A stretch of DNA of 64,000 nucleotides from Cryptomeria japonica (Eukaryota > Streptophyta > Pinopsida > Cupressales > Cupressaceae): the NCBI RefSeq assembly GCF_030272615.1, contig NC_081412.1:548112488-548176487 (forward strand), written 5' to 3'. Positions 22,783 through 35,194 of this stretch are shown here, one piece after another (positions within the stretch are counted from its first letter, which is position 1; every line of letters begins with the position of its first letter). The notes below the pieces were generated by a model. The model did no database searches, was not told the DNA's origin, and worked only from the letters and a program-made list of their open reading frames with translations. Both the position numbers and the translations under genes were made by a program.

Positions 22783-24163
22783 CTATTCCTCTTTGCCATG
22801 GGATTGCAAGGTCATTTGCGCATTGTCCTTTGACCTTTTTGGCAGACTATTTTTTTCTTTTCTCAACTGTTGTCGAAGTAGCTGAACTTTCCTATGCTGA
22901 ATCCGCATTCCTAGAAAGCAACTATGAATCACCTGGCTCGAGAGATTCCTCCCCCTTGACAGTAGCAAGAAGATGAGCAGGGCCGCTCGGTGAATGAGGA
23001 GAAACGCACCCTGTTGTAGAAGGAATTGGTTCATTCTCTCCACTGGCAGGAAACCCAGAAGGAGTAATGGCCTCCGAAGATTTCTGTTGATTACAATTCG
23101 AAGGCTCAGAGACCACATCATCGCAGCCATCTGCATACATGCTTTGATGGCTCATGTCTGCCTCCGCCCACCATGTACCCTGCCGAGTTGACTTGAGCCT
23201 TTTTGCTGAAGGTGAAGCTTTTGAGCAGCCTTCGGTGGGGTGATGTGTAGCAGAACACAACTTACACCTGAATACTACTCCATCATAATCTAACTGTTGC
23301 CTCCGAATTTTGGAACCAACCTTGAGCCCAATTTCAGCAGGCAATTGTTTGGAAAAATCCATCTCCACTAGAATCCGAGCGAAGGTGAAATTGGAAAGAA
23401 GCTTTGATTTTTCGGGAATCGCAATGAATTTTCCAATAGAATTTCCAATTGTAGAGAGGCTGGAAGGGCCCCAAAAATGTAGAGGGAGATTAGGGAGACG
23501 TACCCAAACCGGAATTTTTGAAAAAGACTCTGTAAGTGGGTCGAAATCAGAGTACCAGGGTTTCAAACAGAGGTAGGCTTTATCCCAAGACCATGGCCCC
23601 TTCTGAAGCAGCAAACCCCTGTCCTCTCTGGAGCTGCAGACAACCAGGAAGAAGCCTTTGGCACAAGGGCAAATGAAAAGTTCGCCTGCGAGCAACGGTT
23701 GCCATGTTTTCGCGACCCACTTGTGCAAATCATCCAATCTTGGCCAGAGCTTATGAAAACGGCAAATCAGGGTGTGCTCCGTGTGAGTCCTTTCAGCTTC
23801 TAAGATATCCGGTCCAAATTCGACTAGGGTTAAATCATCCGCTGTAGCCTCCAGGTTGGGAGGAGAACCCGACATTTGATTGACAGGCTCCAAACAGGGC
23901 TGATAGTTTGAATGCAATGAACTGTCCAGGACCTGAGATTAAGAAGATCTTGGCTGGGTGCCCCTAGAATCAAGATCAGCTTGTGGGTTCAGATGATGGG
24001 GACCGACAGAAGCAGCAGGGGCACAAGATGATTTCGCCGAACCCTTGATAATGCTTGCCTGCCCATCCGCCGCAAAAGAGTGGAGTTGAAGAACGGAGCC
24101 ACTGGAAATGGAGGCCGAAACACTGGAATTAGCGCAGTCGCTCGCGTGAGCATCAGAAGTCAT
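22783..24163 (-). pseudogene. LINE ORF1-like protein (DUF4283 plus zinc knuckle)
   Basis: This is the nucleic-acid-binding ORF1 type of plant L1-like LINEs. An open frame of 331 codons (23917-22922) carries a DUF4283-like domain (ICRFHKLWPRLDDLHKWV, KGFFLVVCSSREDR, LQKGPWSWD, VWVRLPNLPLHFW) and then a zf-CCHC_4-type knuckle, CKLCSATHHPTEGC (C-x2-C-x5-H-x4-C). The frame extends upstream to 24163 if one in-frame TAA (23939-23941) is read through. It ends in a stop at 22922 and leaves frame afterwards. No ORF2 (endonuclease or RT) was found nearby, so it is either a truncated LINE or a domesticated or dead ORF1. Confidence 0.8.
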
Positions 24164-26747
24164 TGGAACGTCTTAACTGATAATTGCAACAGAGGTTGGA
24201 CACATAATCATGGCGAAACATTTCAGCTTGATGTAGTAGTATAAGGGCGCGTACCTAGCACAGTTTCCCTCCTCTTTGAATCTTTAATTTTTTTTGTCTG
24301 AGATATCGGTTAAAATTGGAAGAATCTTTTCAAAAATTTGATCTTCTACACTTTTTTTTAATTGAACAAAGCAAATTTACAAAGTTATTAGCAGGTAGCA
24401 AAGATAAGAAAATGACTCATAACAGAACATATATTACAAGTTCTAATAGTAGAATTAAAGTTTTTCACTCCTTTTTTATTGCAATCTTCTTACATTTATA
24501 GGGAATGATTGATAGCAGTTGTTGATTTAATATCTACATTTATTGATTTAATGTGTAATTTTTTTTACAACATTGCATCAATAGTTGTGACTTTAAAGTT
24601 GTTATTGTTGATGACGACTACCCATAATCGAATGAAATGTTTCTGATAGTTGTAAAAAGCAATCAATCATGTGATGCCACATCAGTTGTATAAATATGGG
24701 TCTCCCTTTTGCATGACCATTGGTGTCACCTTTTTTTGGGTTGTTTTGGACACCTTGGCAAAAAACATGTTGATGTGGCATTGAAACCTTAGTTATAAGC
24801 AGGGGACTTATCAAGTAAGTTGTTGAAAAAAATTGGGAATGATTTGACATTTCCACATAAGATTTTGAGAAGCGCGAAGTTAGGTTGCTCAACTATTGGG
24901 TCCTCTCCTCTTGTCAAGCTACTCATATTATATGTAACATTTTTTTTATATTTGTTACACATTTTAGCTCTTTTTATGGATGTCATAGATTTGTATAACA
25001 ATCAAATTGACCAAGAGCTTAGACCCTTCATGAGAACATATGTTTGTGTGGTAACGACTAAATTGGAAAGATGCTTTATAATTCTTGATTTTAAATTTTA
25101 CAATAAAACCTATCTATTTAATGCCTTTTTAGATACTCTTGGAGGATAATTAATAAATAAATAATGTGCAAGAGATGTAAGAGGAGTTACATACTATTAT
25201 AAGATGCTTGACCATGACCATAGGTGTGTCGGATTTTTGTCATGGCTCATGATTATAGATGCCACTTGATGATTTCTAGTTTCGGTCATTATTATAGATT
25301 GGAGGCATGAGATAATGAATTGTAAGGTTCTTTTGCAAATACTCTTATATTGTTGGTTTATAGGCATAAGTGAAGTATTGTTGTATTCACTTTAAGATTA
25401 ATACAAACTCAAGTCTCTTTGACAAGGGATTTTTTCCTATAATACTTTCTCCACATAAACTTAGTGTTATAGTTTGCATTTGTTATGTTCGCTTCTTCAT
25501 TGGTTCATTAATTTTATTAGCTAAATAACATCTTTTATCATGTTAAATCTCTATTATGTTCATATTCTCATTATTTCAATTATATTGCTGATTAATAATA
25601 CAATGACTAGTGTAAAGTGGAATTTTTATGCATAAAGTTGATGATTAACTTTAGAATTGACCAAACCTAATTTCAAACATCCCAAGAGTTTGGATTTGAT
25701 CTTTAGTTTTCTTATTTGTTATCTTAGGTTGAATTCAAACATATAGTTTGGAACCTAGTTCATAATTGTAACACAAACTTGACCCCCAAACTTGTAAATT
25801 CCAAGTTGATGTGTTTTCAACTAATGGTCATATACTGATTTGAGTGAAAAATGTTTGAAAAATGTACACTAGAATATTGCATTAAAGGACAAACCTTAAA
25901 TTTATTTTAGATATCAACAAATATAAGAGGAAGATCAAAGAGGAAGCTCACCATAGAAATAGGACATAAAAAAACAAACAACGGAAAATGAATAATAGGA
26001 AAAATAGTAAAACCCCACCAAAGTAGATCCTAATCCCTTCAATAATATTTTGCCCATTTTATCCCATAAAGAAAATTAAGAAACTTTGGGAATAACAAAG
26101 ACAACTATAGCTAAATTAAGTTTCTTATAGATATAATTTTTTTCTTAAATTCAAATATTTTACATTAGATATTCTTGTATAGTTCCACAAGAAAAGACAT
26201 ACTAAAATATTCATGAAAAAATTACAAAATTTCTAGAACAAACTCAACACAATCCATATTACACTAGCTAAAAATAATAATAAGTGGAATTATGACTGAA
26301 TTTTAGAACCAAAGTATACAAAAGGATGTAATCAAATAGGGGCTAGTCATATGATTAGAGAATAAATAATTGGAAGATGCAAGGAAGAAGTTCACTAGAG
26401 CACAAATCAAATTAGAGACCGAAGTGAATAAGAAAAAGAGAACTCACAACAATGTCAATACTCAAGATCATTTTTTCTTAAGTTGGCTAGTATCCACAAG
26501 TGCACAAAGCAAAATATTCAAAATTAAATAATGTAGGCATTCATCACATATGATCTTTTGATGGAAGCATTAAAGTACATCTAGGAAATATACACAATCA
26601 ACATTGACAGGGCCATAACCAAAGAGTTGGGTTAAGGAGATAAATAAAAGTATTGAGAGATATAGTGAAAGTTGATTGGAATATTTAATTACTATTAGAA
26701 ATCATTGAATGATCCATTAAAATTTTAGGTGGTGAGAAATATACAAA
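24164..26747. other. AT-rich region with possible copia LTR debris
   Basis: No coding motif. About 25330-25480 has a U5-like phrase (aagtctctttgacaagggattttttcc, ctttctccacataaactt) similar to Ty1/copia LTR ends. A 109-codon frame at 24820-25149 has no recognisable domain. Confidence 0.4.
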
Positions 26748-26758
26748 CTCTGATACCA
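26748..26758 (-). promoter_or_regulatory. Possible initiator-tRNA-Met primer binding site
   Basis: The minus strand reads TGGTATCAGAG, the usual primer site of plant copia and many gypsy elements. No matching LTR was placed beside it, so it may be a fragment of an old element cut by Gypsy-1B. Confidence 0.5.
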
Positions 26759-26929
26759 AAGGTTAAGAAATTTCAATCTCAATCCAAATAATAGGTTTAG
26801 CTTGAATGCTACAATATGAAAATCTAAAACTTATATGCTAATGTACCATGTGTGTGTGTGTGTCATGAATAACTATGTTAATTTATGTACTTTATATTCA
26901 ACCATGCTTTACTATAATCTGTATAAACC

Positions 26930-28034
26930 TAAAAATGGTCTAAAGATAATTAATTGAATAAGCAATTATTTAATTAATCCCCCTTCCTAATTTAATTGAA
27001 TTCATTAGCAATTTGATTAAATTCTCCCTTTCATCTACTTATTAATAAATCTAAGGATTTATTTAATAGGTTCATTCCAATGGTCCCCTTTGATTAATTA
27101 ATTCAAATTAACTAATCTTCCCCCCATTTAAATCAATTCTTCTAATCCCCTAATTAATTAAAAACAAATCAATTTATGAGTTGTTGAAAATTAATTAGTC
27201 TTTTCCTATTATTTGAATTTTTAAATTCAAATTACCCACATGCCTCCTAACTTCTAACCACCTAACCTAACCATCCCTCTAACCTAACCCATTCCACCTA
27301 ACCTTGGGTTTAACTAACCCTATCCTATCTTGCACATCCTAACCTCCTATGATGTGGATATTCTCCCCTTGAGACAGATGGCACTTTGGCCACATGCCTC
27401 CTCCCTTGGACACTTGCCCTCTTATGAGCAAGGCTCCTTGACACTTGTCACCACAGAGATGACAAGTGTCCCTTCCTCCAATCTCTTCTCCAACCTCCTC
27501 CAATTTCACCCTTGATATCTTCATATTCAATCTTTACTGTTGATTCCTACCACCTCACCCTTGGCCTTGGAAATCCTATAAATATCCCTCATTTTGGAGC
27601 ACAAAGGATCCCATCTCATATCAATTTAGGCATTTTTACTATAGGCATATCCATTCTAGCATATCATTCGAGCATTGTTATTATAGGCAATTGCATCTTA
27701 AATGTAGTTTAATTTGATCATTTTCTAGCATAATTGTTGAATCATGTAGCTTAATCATGCACATCGTTAGATTAATTAGACTCTTGGATCAATCTATCAT
27801 AATCAATGTCATCTAGCTTGCATATCATTATCATTTCAAATCCTCCGTCTAGATGTAGTCAAGTCATTGGGATTGCTTATCCAAATCTAAGAGCAAATCC
27901 ACACTCGCTTCTCTTAGAGGCGATAGATCGCTTTGTCATGGTTTAGATTTCATTTTCTTTTAATTTGCTAACCATGCTTGTAATGATCTATTGAGTGTTT
28001 GTGTTGCAGCTGTAAGTACCACACTTCATAGACA
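26930..28034 (+). repeat. Gypsy-1B 5' LTR
   Basis: It starts TGTATAAACC and matches the 3' LTR from 63004 (TGTCTACACC) throughout the visible part, and more distantly the Gypsy-1A LTRs. I place the 3' end at the CA of tagaca (28034), eight bases before the primer binding site, though the exact end is uncertain. A TATA box TATAAATA lies at 27577-27584. Confidence 0.88.
27577..27584 (+). promoter_or_regulatory. LTR TATA box
   Basis: TATAAATA in the context cctataaatatccctc is conserved in the family: the same box is in both Gypsy-1A LTRs and in the 3' LTR near 63657-63664. Confidence 0.7.
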
Positions 28035-28042
28035 CGATATTT

Positions 28043-28061
28043 TGGCGCCCACCGTGGGGCC
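28043..28061 (+). promoter_or_regulatory. Primer binding site of Gypsy-1B
   Basis: TGGCGCCCACCGTGGGGCC just after the 5' LTR. It differs from the Gypsy-1A site by one base and begins with TGG as tRNA pairing requires. Confidence 0.88.
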
Positions 28062-28402
28062 GAAAATCTCATTTTTGGCCTCTTAGCATCACCAAATTTT
28101 CAATCTAGTAGGTTTCTGATCGGGTCTGATTCATAATCTTGTACGAGTTCCTTTATAGTATCGTACGAGTTTTTTTGTGTACCCGTACAAGAATGTGAGA
28201 ATACTTGTACGAAATTCTTCTTCTACATTTTCAAAACAGATTACATTTTAAGGTTTTCATGCTTCAATTTGGCTATTACTAATGCTAACCCTGGTCTGTT
28301 TGTGAAATTTTCTAGCAGCCTAACTGGTTTTTGCAGGACGATTGTCAAAGATTATGCTTGTCAAAGCTTCATTTCATCAAAACAAACATGACTATTGGGT
28401 AA
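28062..28402 (+). other. Gypsy-1B leader, first part
   Basis: Non-coding leader with recurring cgtacgag/cgtacaag phrases (28140-28215). The same phrases return beyond the DNA transposon (40500-40690), showing that the two halves belong to one leader. Confidence 0.75.
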
Positions 28403-28420
28403 GTGCACAAAGATGGTGGT
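28403..28420 (+). repeat. Terminal inverted repeat, left
   Basis: Perfect 18-bp inverted match to 39568-39585. Its first six bases (GTGCAC) are themselves a palindrome. A run of about 33 T follows at 28447-28479. Confidence 0.88.
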
Positions 28421-28443
28421 AAAAAAGGGGGGTATAAGTGGAC

Positions 28444-28479
<36 letters not shown>

Positions 28480-29282
28480 CTGAAATCAGGTGAACCTGAA
28501 CTTGGAGGCAAAATTTGAAAGTCATCCACTCAAGATACAAAGATAATCAAAGAACAAATACTGTAGTACTCTGAATCTAGTTTCCAAACTACTAAACTTT
28601 TTCAAAATTGGATAAGATTAAGGGGGTCAAATCCTTCATGCACAAAAAATAGACCTTGATTTTTTTCTGAAAAACATAATATAGTGTCTGACGTGCGCAT
28701 CAAAAAGTCATAATTAGATTTAGTATTTTGACAAATCCTTTAGCAGAAAGATAGTTAAGAGTGAGCACTAGAAGATGTGTATTTTTGTTGAGTATTTTGT
28801 TTTTTATGATTTTTCCAATCGAGTACATCCTGAAAATTAGGTACTTGTTCGTGTGCCAAGCATAAGTTGCACTAAACAATTCGAAAATACAATTTTTTTT
28901 TTTAAATTATAAAGAATCAAGTGCAATATAATAATATATAAAGTTTTTTAAATTTGGATAAGCATATCAAAAGTTATTAAAAACATGGTGCACTTATGTC
29001 TGTGAGAACTATGGAGACATTGGTAAAAGAAATTCAATAATAATATGTTATTGTTGTTCAAATTTTTAAAAAATTATATGGTTAGAAAGCTCAGAAGATG
29101 GGTGAAAATATGGTGGCAATTTTAGAAATACCCACTTGATGAAGTGTAAACTTGATGATGACAAAGTCGATAAACCAAGTTGATAAAATAAACCACGTCA
29201 AAAATGAGGGAAATGGAGGGAAATCAAACTTCCAAACCATAGCTTTATCATCCAGGCCTATTTCCAAGCCTAAACAGTCAAA

Positions 29283-29480
29283 AGCATGTACGATGTACTT
29301 ATGTTGTAAGTAGCATGTACGCGCTATGTTTACTATAAACAATGTGTACACGCTATGTTTACTATAAACAACGCGTACACGCTATGTTTACTATAAACAA
29401 CGTGTACGCACTATGTTTACTATAAATAGCGCGTACACGCTATTCTTACTATAAATAGCGCGTACGTTCTAAGTTTGTTT
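29283..29480 (+). repeat. Left subterminal repeats (29-bp units)
   Basis: About six units of the pattern gcgtacacgctatgtttactataaacaac. They share the gcgtac core with the right-end repeats (39340-39530) and with scattered copies at 31230-31510. Subterminal arrays are known transposase-binding sites in plant DNA transposons such as CACTA elements; that role here is inferred. Confidence 0.85.
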
Positions 29481-29506
29481 AATTTATGTTTATCATGTAT
29501 GCTCTC

Positions 29507-30164
29507 CTAAGAAAATTGACTGATGGATTTGTGTGTGTATTGAATAGGAGGAAGAGGGATCTGAAATTGAACCATGGGTGCATTACAGTGACAAACAAGG
29601 AAACCTGCAACAATATTCTTCTCGAATGTGTTTTTAATGAGCAAAGCAGATGTGGAAAATAGTGTCAACAAAGCAAAATGATGAGTTAGAGTACCTACAA
29701 TATGTTTTTCAGAAGAAAACAACCGATAGGAAAAGAAAGAGGGAGAGTAACACAAATGATGTCTTGGAGAATGATAGTGGTGGGTATGCGAGAGTTCCCA
29801 TGTTGTTACACGACGTCTGTCACCTAAAGAAATTAAAGTTTGTTGTAAGAATGGCAGTGGTAGTATATGATGATCATCACTTGTCAAAAGGCTTGGAAGG
29901 GTACATACCCATGAAAGAAATCAAGTGTGTAATTCCTATAGTCACAATTGAGATCAGTCCTATAACCGTGCAAATTTAATAGAATCATATGTTTTAGAAA
30001 GGCAGTACTCTTAGGGTTAGGTCAAGCTCTTACACTTGATTTTTAGTGAAGCCTCATTGTTTGTTCACTTGGAGTCTCTCTTATGCTGACAATGGTCTAA
30101 CTTAGCTATATCAAAACTAAACTACTGATGTTCTATTCATAACTTTAAATAATATATCATTTTA
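29507..30164. other. Transposon interior, no gene recognised
   Basis: A 109-codon plus-strand frame (29650-29979) is rich in Lys/Arg near residue 25-35 but matches no family I know. It may be the relic of an exon of the transposase transcript. Confidence 0.35.
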
Positions 30165-30420
30165 TTAGCCCACCATATGACCCCTTAGGTGTCATTAGAG
30201 GTCATATTGTTTCTTAAGAGGTCATATGGTGTCCTGTGACCCCTTAGGATACCATAGAACCCCTTAAGACACCATACGACACCGTATGGTGTCATTATGT
30301 GTCTTATGGTGTCCTATGACCCTTAGGACACCATATAGTGTCTTTAGGGGTCATATGATGTCCTAAGGGGTCATATGGTCTCCAACGACCCCTTAGGACT
30401 TCATATGGTATCTTTATGGT
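30165..30420. repeat. Alternating inverted repeats (catatgacccctaaggacacc type)
   Basis: About a dozen 20-25-bp segments alternate between ggtgtcctaaggggtcatatg-like sequence and its complement, so the stretch can fold into several hairpins. It directly precedes the pyrimidine tract. Confidence 0.8.
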
Positions 30421-30530
30421 CTCTCCCTCTCTTCCTCTCCCTCTCCCTTCCCTCTCTCTCCCTCTCTCTACCTTCCCTCCCCCCCTCTCTCTCTCTCTCT
30501 CTACCTTCCCTCCCCCCCCTCTCTCTCTCT

Positions 30531-30562
<32 letters not shown>

Positions 30563-30649
30563 TCCTCTCTTCCTCTCCCTCCCCCTCCTTCTTATCCCCC
30601 TCTCTCCATCCCCTCCTCTCTCTCTCCCTCTCCCTTCCTCCATACCCCT

Positions 30650-30693
<44 letters not shown>

Positions 30694-30984
30694 TCTTCTC
30701 TCCCTACCTCCCCCCCCCTCTCTCTCTCTCTCTCTCCCCTTCTCCCTTCCTCCATAACCCTTCTTCTCTCCCTCCCCCCCTTCTTTTTCTCTCCTTCTCT
30801 CTCTACCTTCCCTCCCTCCCTCCTCTCTTTCTCTCCCTCTCTCTCCCCCCTGTCTCTCTCTCTCTACCTTCCCTCCCTCCCCCCTCTCTTTATCTCCCTC
30901 TCTCTACCTTCCCTCCCTCCCTCCCTCCCTCCTCTCTTTCTCTCCCTCTCTCTCCCCCCTCTCTTCCTACCTTCCTTCCTTCCT

Positions 30985-31042
<58 letters not shown>

Positions 31043-31200
31043 TCTTTGTCTCTCTCTTTGTCCACCTTCCCTCCCTCCCCCCTCTCTTTCTCTCCCTCTC
31101 TCTCCCCCCCCTCTCTCTCTACCTTCCCTCCCCCTCTCTCTCTCTCTCTCTCTCCCCCCCCCCTCTCTCTCTCTCTCCCCCCCCCTCTCTCTCTCTCTCC
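30419..31200 (+). repeat. Long (CT)n/(CCCT)n pyrimidine microsatellite
   Basis: Almost uninterrupted C and T on the plus strand for about 780 bp. Open frames across it (Ser/Leu/Pro on plus, Arg/Glu/Gly on minus) are compositional and not genes. Confidence 0.97.
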
Positions 31201-31229
31201 ATCCCTTTTCATTCACATTTTTTCTACTA

Positions 31230-31510
31230 CAAATAGCGCATACGAGGTACTGAACCCATTAGTTCATTGTCCTGCCATAACTTTTTTAAGGTGTAGGGGC
31301 GTGTATGCGGTACTTATTACTTGTAAGTGTGTATGGGGTATTGAGCCCATTATTTGCTACCCTACCATAACATTTTTTTAGGCTTAGGAGCACGTACACG
31401 CTACTTATTAGTACAAAATGGGAAAAAAAATACGATTGGGCTTGCCAACATTTTATTAACTAACAACATACAAGTAGTTATTAATGTAGTGTGTACGCAA
31501 TATGTAGACA
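31230..31510 (+). repeat. Internal copies of the gcgtac-type repeat
   Basis: Units such as aaatagcgcatacgaggtact, gggcgtgtatgcggtactta, and gcacgtacacgctacttatta resemble the subterminal repeats. They lie between the microsatellite and the transposase gene. Confidence 0.7.
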
Positions 31511-31816
31511 TAGTTTTAGTTGCTCAAGACCCTCAACAGCCTCAAAAGAAGTTTTTGAGGTCGTTGAAGGCCCCACTGGAACTGTGCCTGCACTTCTATC
31601 ACTGTTATACATAGAAGTAAGTGAATGTTTTGTTTTTGCATGATTTCAAATGATTGAATTGTTGTTCTTATTAGTTTTGTCAATAGTATTGTGATTGTTT
31701 AATAGTTTGATTCCAAAAAATAGTGATAAGATGCATATTATGGTTATTTTTTGTTTATGAACTTTTGTTTACATATATATGTAATATGATTCTATTTAGG
31801 ACAACCGATATCAACC

Positions 31817-34715
31817 ATGGGAAAGAACAAGCAAGGAACGATGGAACAACAAAAGGTTGAAAAGGAAAGACAAAGACAACCTATGAAGAAATTACATGAC
31901 ATAAGAACAATGGGAGAAGAAGGTATGTCATCCTCAACATCTCAATTCGATTTACCAAACGAACATAATGCACCTAATGCAATTGAAGAAGAGACATTTG
32001 ATTTACCGTATGAACCTAATGCAATTGAAGAAGATACCACATTGAATAATCAATTAAATGATGAACATACACCTTCTCTATTTGATGAATTGAATGTACA
32101 TAATGCACCGATGTTAACACCTCCTAGAATCCTTCGTAGAAAACCAAAGTATCTAATTGACATTGATGAGAATATATTGAAACCAATGCCCAATAAAATG
32201 AATGAACGAACTTGTAGGAGAATGGTTAAAAGAATATGGAAAAACTATTTTGAAAACTTAAATCAAACCGCAAGATGTCAATTAATTGTTCAAATGATTA
32301 AAAATTTGAATTTTAGAGAGACAATGAAAATTCTAGGCCTATCATCTGAAAGTAATAGTGAAAGAACTATTGTGAGAAATCTATTTGATGCATACCAAGC
32401 TATTGGTTCAAAATCACGTACTAAAGATTCTAATGCTACTCGATGTGTCATTACATCAACCATAATGAGCAAGAAAATAAAAAAAAGATCGTTTGATAAG
32501 CAAAACAAGTAAGTCATTAAACGTTAGTAGAACAACATTAAGTAAAGCATTAAAGAGGCAGGAAAAAATAGAAGAACCTAACAATAGTTCTCTTTGGGAA
32601 TTCTCAGGTAGACTACCACGCAAAGACAAGGTTGTTGTTGATGCACTAAGAACATTAATTGAAATTTTTTGGCATGACAACACAAGAGTTTTGCCCAACC
32701 AAAGAGATATTGTTAGAAGGAAAATTTGGTCTACAAATCGTGAGCCACATGCCAAACACTATTCGGATATGATTCAAATTAAATTTTATGAAAGATTCCT
32801 TCAAAAGTTTCCTCAAATAAGAATTTCTCAAAGATTTTTTGAAATGACAAAACCTTTTTATATTAAGATTAATCATGTACGCACCACGTGTTGTTGTAGG
32901 ATGCATATTGAATTTTCCATGCATTACGATATTTTTCGTCATATTTGTTCTAATTTGCACACTAACGATGTTTTGCAGGAATGCAATATACAAGCACCTC
33001 CTAAGACGGTAAGAGAATTTATTTCAAGTGTGCTATGTAATAGATATGATGGTTGCATTTATTATAAGATGCCTTGTTTGGAAGGTTCTTGTGCTATATG
33101 TGGTGGTTTGCAATGTTTACCAAGATGCGTACATTTGGAGAGCACACATGAAATTGGTACAAAACTAGTTTCTTTTGGAAAATACATGACAATCACATAT
33201 GGAATTAAAGATGGAAAAGATTTGAAGAGATGCGAGCTAGTGAAAAATGATATATGTGTAGCTGAATTTATGAAAATGTTTCAAGAGAAACTAGTTTATG
33301 AGTACATAATGCATACACATAGAGCTTGATGGTTAGATGATAAATTCAAGTTATGTAAGGACTCATTTCCTCTTTGCACCATTGTCTCTATTGTTGATTT
33401 CACTGAAAATTATACACTACAACCTCAAAATGAAGTGCAATCTATGTATTATCACTCTACACAAGTTTCTATTTTTTTACACATAACATTCATGCATGCA
33501 GATGATAACACATAGGAGGATAGAAAGGTTGTAAGAGAGTATCATTTCTACATAAGTGATGATCCTACTCATTCATCAGAGTTTGTACAAGGATGCTTTA
33601 AAGTTTTCTATCATATTTTAAGGGAAAGGAACATACAATACAACCGACACTTAATATGGTCAGATAATTGCACCACACAATTCAAGAATGCAAGGATGCA
33701 TATGACAAGCAATGTACAACATTTTTGGAATTTCACTGAGGCTAAACATGGTAAGGGAGAGTGCAATGGTGCAGGAGCATGTGTGAAAAGAGCCCTAGCT
33801 AGAGAAGAATTGAAGTACGAAGGTGGTGTGGAGTTGATAGATGCAGAAATAATTGTGCGATGGTGTAAGTCTATGATGGGTCCAGGTAATCCAGGTACGC
33901 CAATGGTTCATAGATATTTTTGGTTGATCACTGAATCTAACATTGAAAGTTTTTTAGATTGTTGTACAGTTGCAAGATTGAGTGACATGCACTCATTTAT
34001 GAGTTCAAATTCAAGTTCACTGGTAATTTATACGAGATAGATGGTATGTTTTTGCTCTTGATGCATGTATTGTTTGTGGGAAGAATGTGAATCACAAGAG
34101 TGGGTTGAAAAATGGTCTTCTAGATCGTTGGTTCCCATTGATACATATCAAATTCACAGAGCACTACAATTGAGCCAAATAGAGACATCAGTGGATTTTG
34201 ACCATGTATCTGACCTAGTGGATTCAGGTGATTTTTTGAGTAAATTTTTTTGCAAGAATTATTTTTGGTTCATTTTGTTGTACATCATACTTTATTTTTG
34301 GTATTAATTAACACTTTATAAAATGCAGGTCATGTGTATGCAGTTGTTGCGGAAGAGAACAATGAAGAAGGAAAAAAATTACTATTTGTGTCATTGTATT
34401 GAGCCAAAAAGAAAATTGACAACCACAATCATTGACGGAGAGGGTATTGAGTACCCAATAGGGTCTGTTATCGTGACATGAACATGGCTTCAGAGATACC
34501 CTATCAAGAATTCTGATGTTTGGTTATTCGAGGACTTTGAAACACATAGACACATTCTTCATTTCTCTAACCTTGTTGTTGCAACAAATATTCATTTGAT
34601 GAAGTATCGTGGTAGACCTCATAACGAGATTTTATGGAAAGTTCATGAATCTAACAACGAGGCAATACTTGACACAATACGGGTTAGAGCTGATCATGAA
34701 GGCTCACTTGATTGA
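31817..34715 (+). pseudogene. Transposase-like gene, family not identified (DDE-like)
   Basis: A first frame (31817-32512, 231 codons) has an acidic N-terminal half and a basic helical C-terminal part. A frameshift near an A-run at about 32490 leads into one long frame (32493-34040). That frame holds a helix-turn-helix-like SLNVSRTTLSKALKR, a GRLPRKDK segment, RTTCCCRMHIEF, a cysteine cluster CAICGGLQCLPRC, and then VDFTENY (candidate first Asp), WSDNCTTQFKN (second Asp) and KHGKGECNGAGACVKRA. After a probable GT-AG intron (34232-34328) the C-terminus contains YYLCHCIEPKR. In-frame stops at 33327, 33513, 34038 and 34492 and frameshifts at 32490 and in the A-run near 34373 inactivate it. The SDN..QFKN and HGKG..G..VKR signature resembles uncharacterised transposase-like proteins I recall from other eukaryotes, but I cannot name a superfamily. 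Confidence 0.75.
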
Positions 34716-34739
34716 TTCTACGGTTTAGAGTAGAATGAT

Positions 34740-35010
34740 TTTGAGAAATTTGTATATATTGTCGATGAATTGTTCTATATTCATTTTTTGTATATATAAA
34801 TGCCCATGAGCTGATTTTTACATGTTTAGGGGCATAATTTTGTATATTTAAATGGCAATGAGCTGATTTGTGCATAATGGCGATGAGTTGAATCAAACAT
34901 ATTATAATGCCAAATTTTGTATAAAATCCCATGAGATGATTTGTAAGACATTTTTTTGTATAGTCAAATAGCCAAGAGCTGTTTTGACCATATTTAGAGG
35001 CAAAATTTTG
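34740..35010. repeat. Short dispersed repeats (caatgagctgattt type)
   Basis: Four irregularly spaced segments of the type ttttgtatatttaaatggcaatgagctgattt follow the transposase stop. The spacing (about 45-70 bp) is not constant. Confidence 0.6.
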
Positions 35011-35194
35011 AATAATATGTGACAATGTTTTGTGACTATTTTTTGTGTCAATGTTTTGTGACTATGTTTTGAGTATATGTGATGTGATAAGGTCAATCAT
35101 GAGCATTCTTGATTCTTGTATAATCATGGAGAATTATTTGAGTCATTATTGGGTCATAGATTGAGACTAGATATAGTTTGAGCAAAAAATGTCA

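Noticed and set aside
30375-31253. A 292-codon open frame rich in Ser, Leu and Pro, and Arg/Glu-rich frames on the opposite strand.
   Set aside because: They are by-products of a C/T microsatellite. Low-complexity frames exist on both strands and in several phases.
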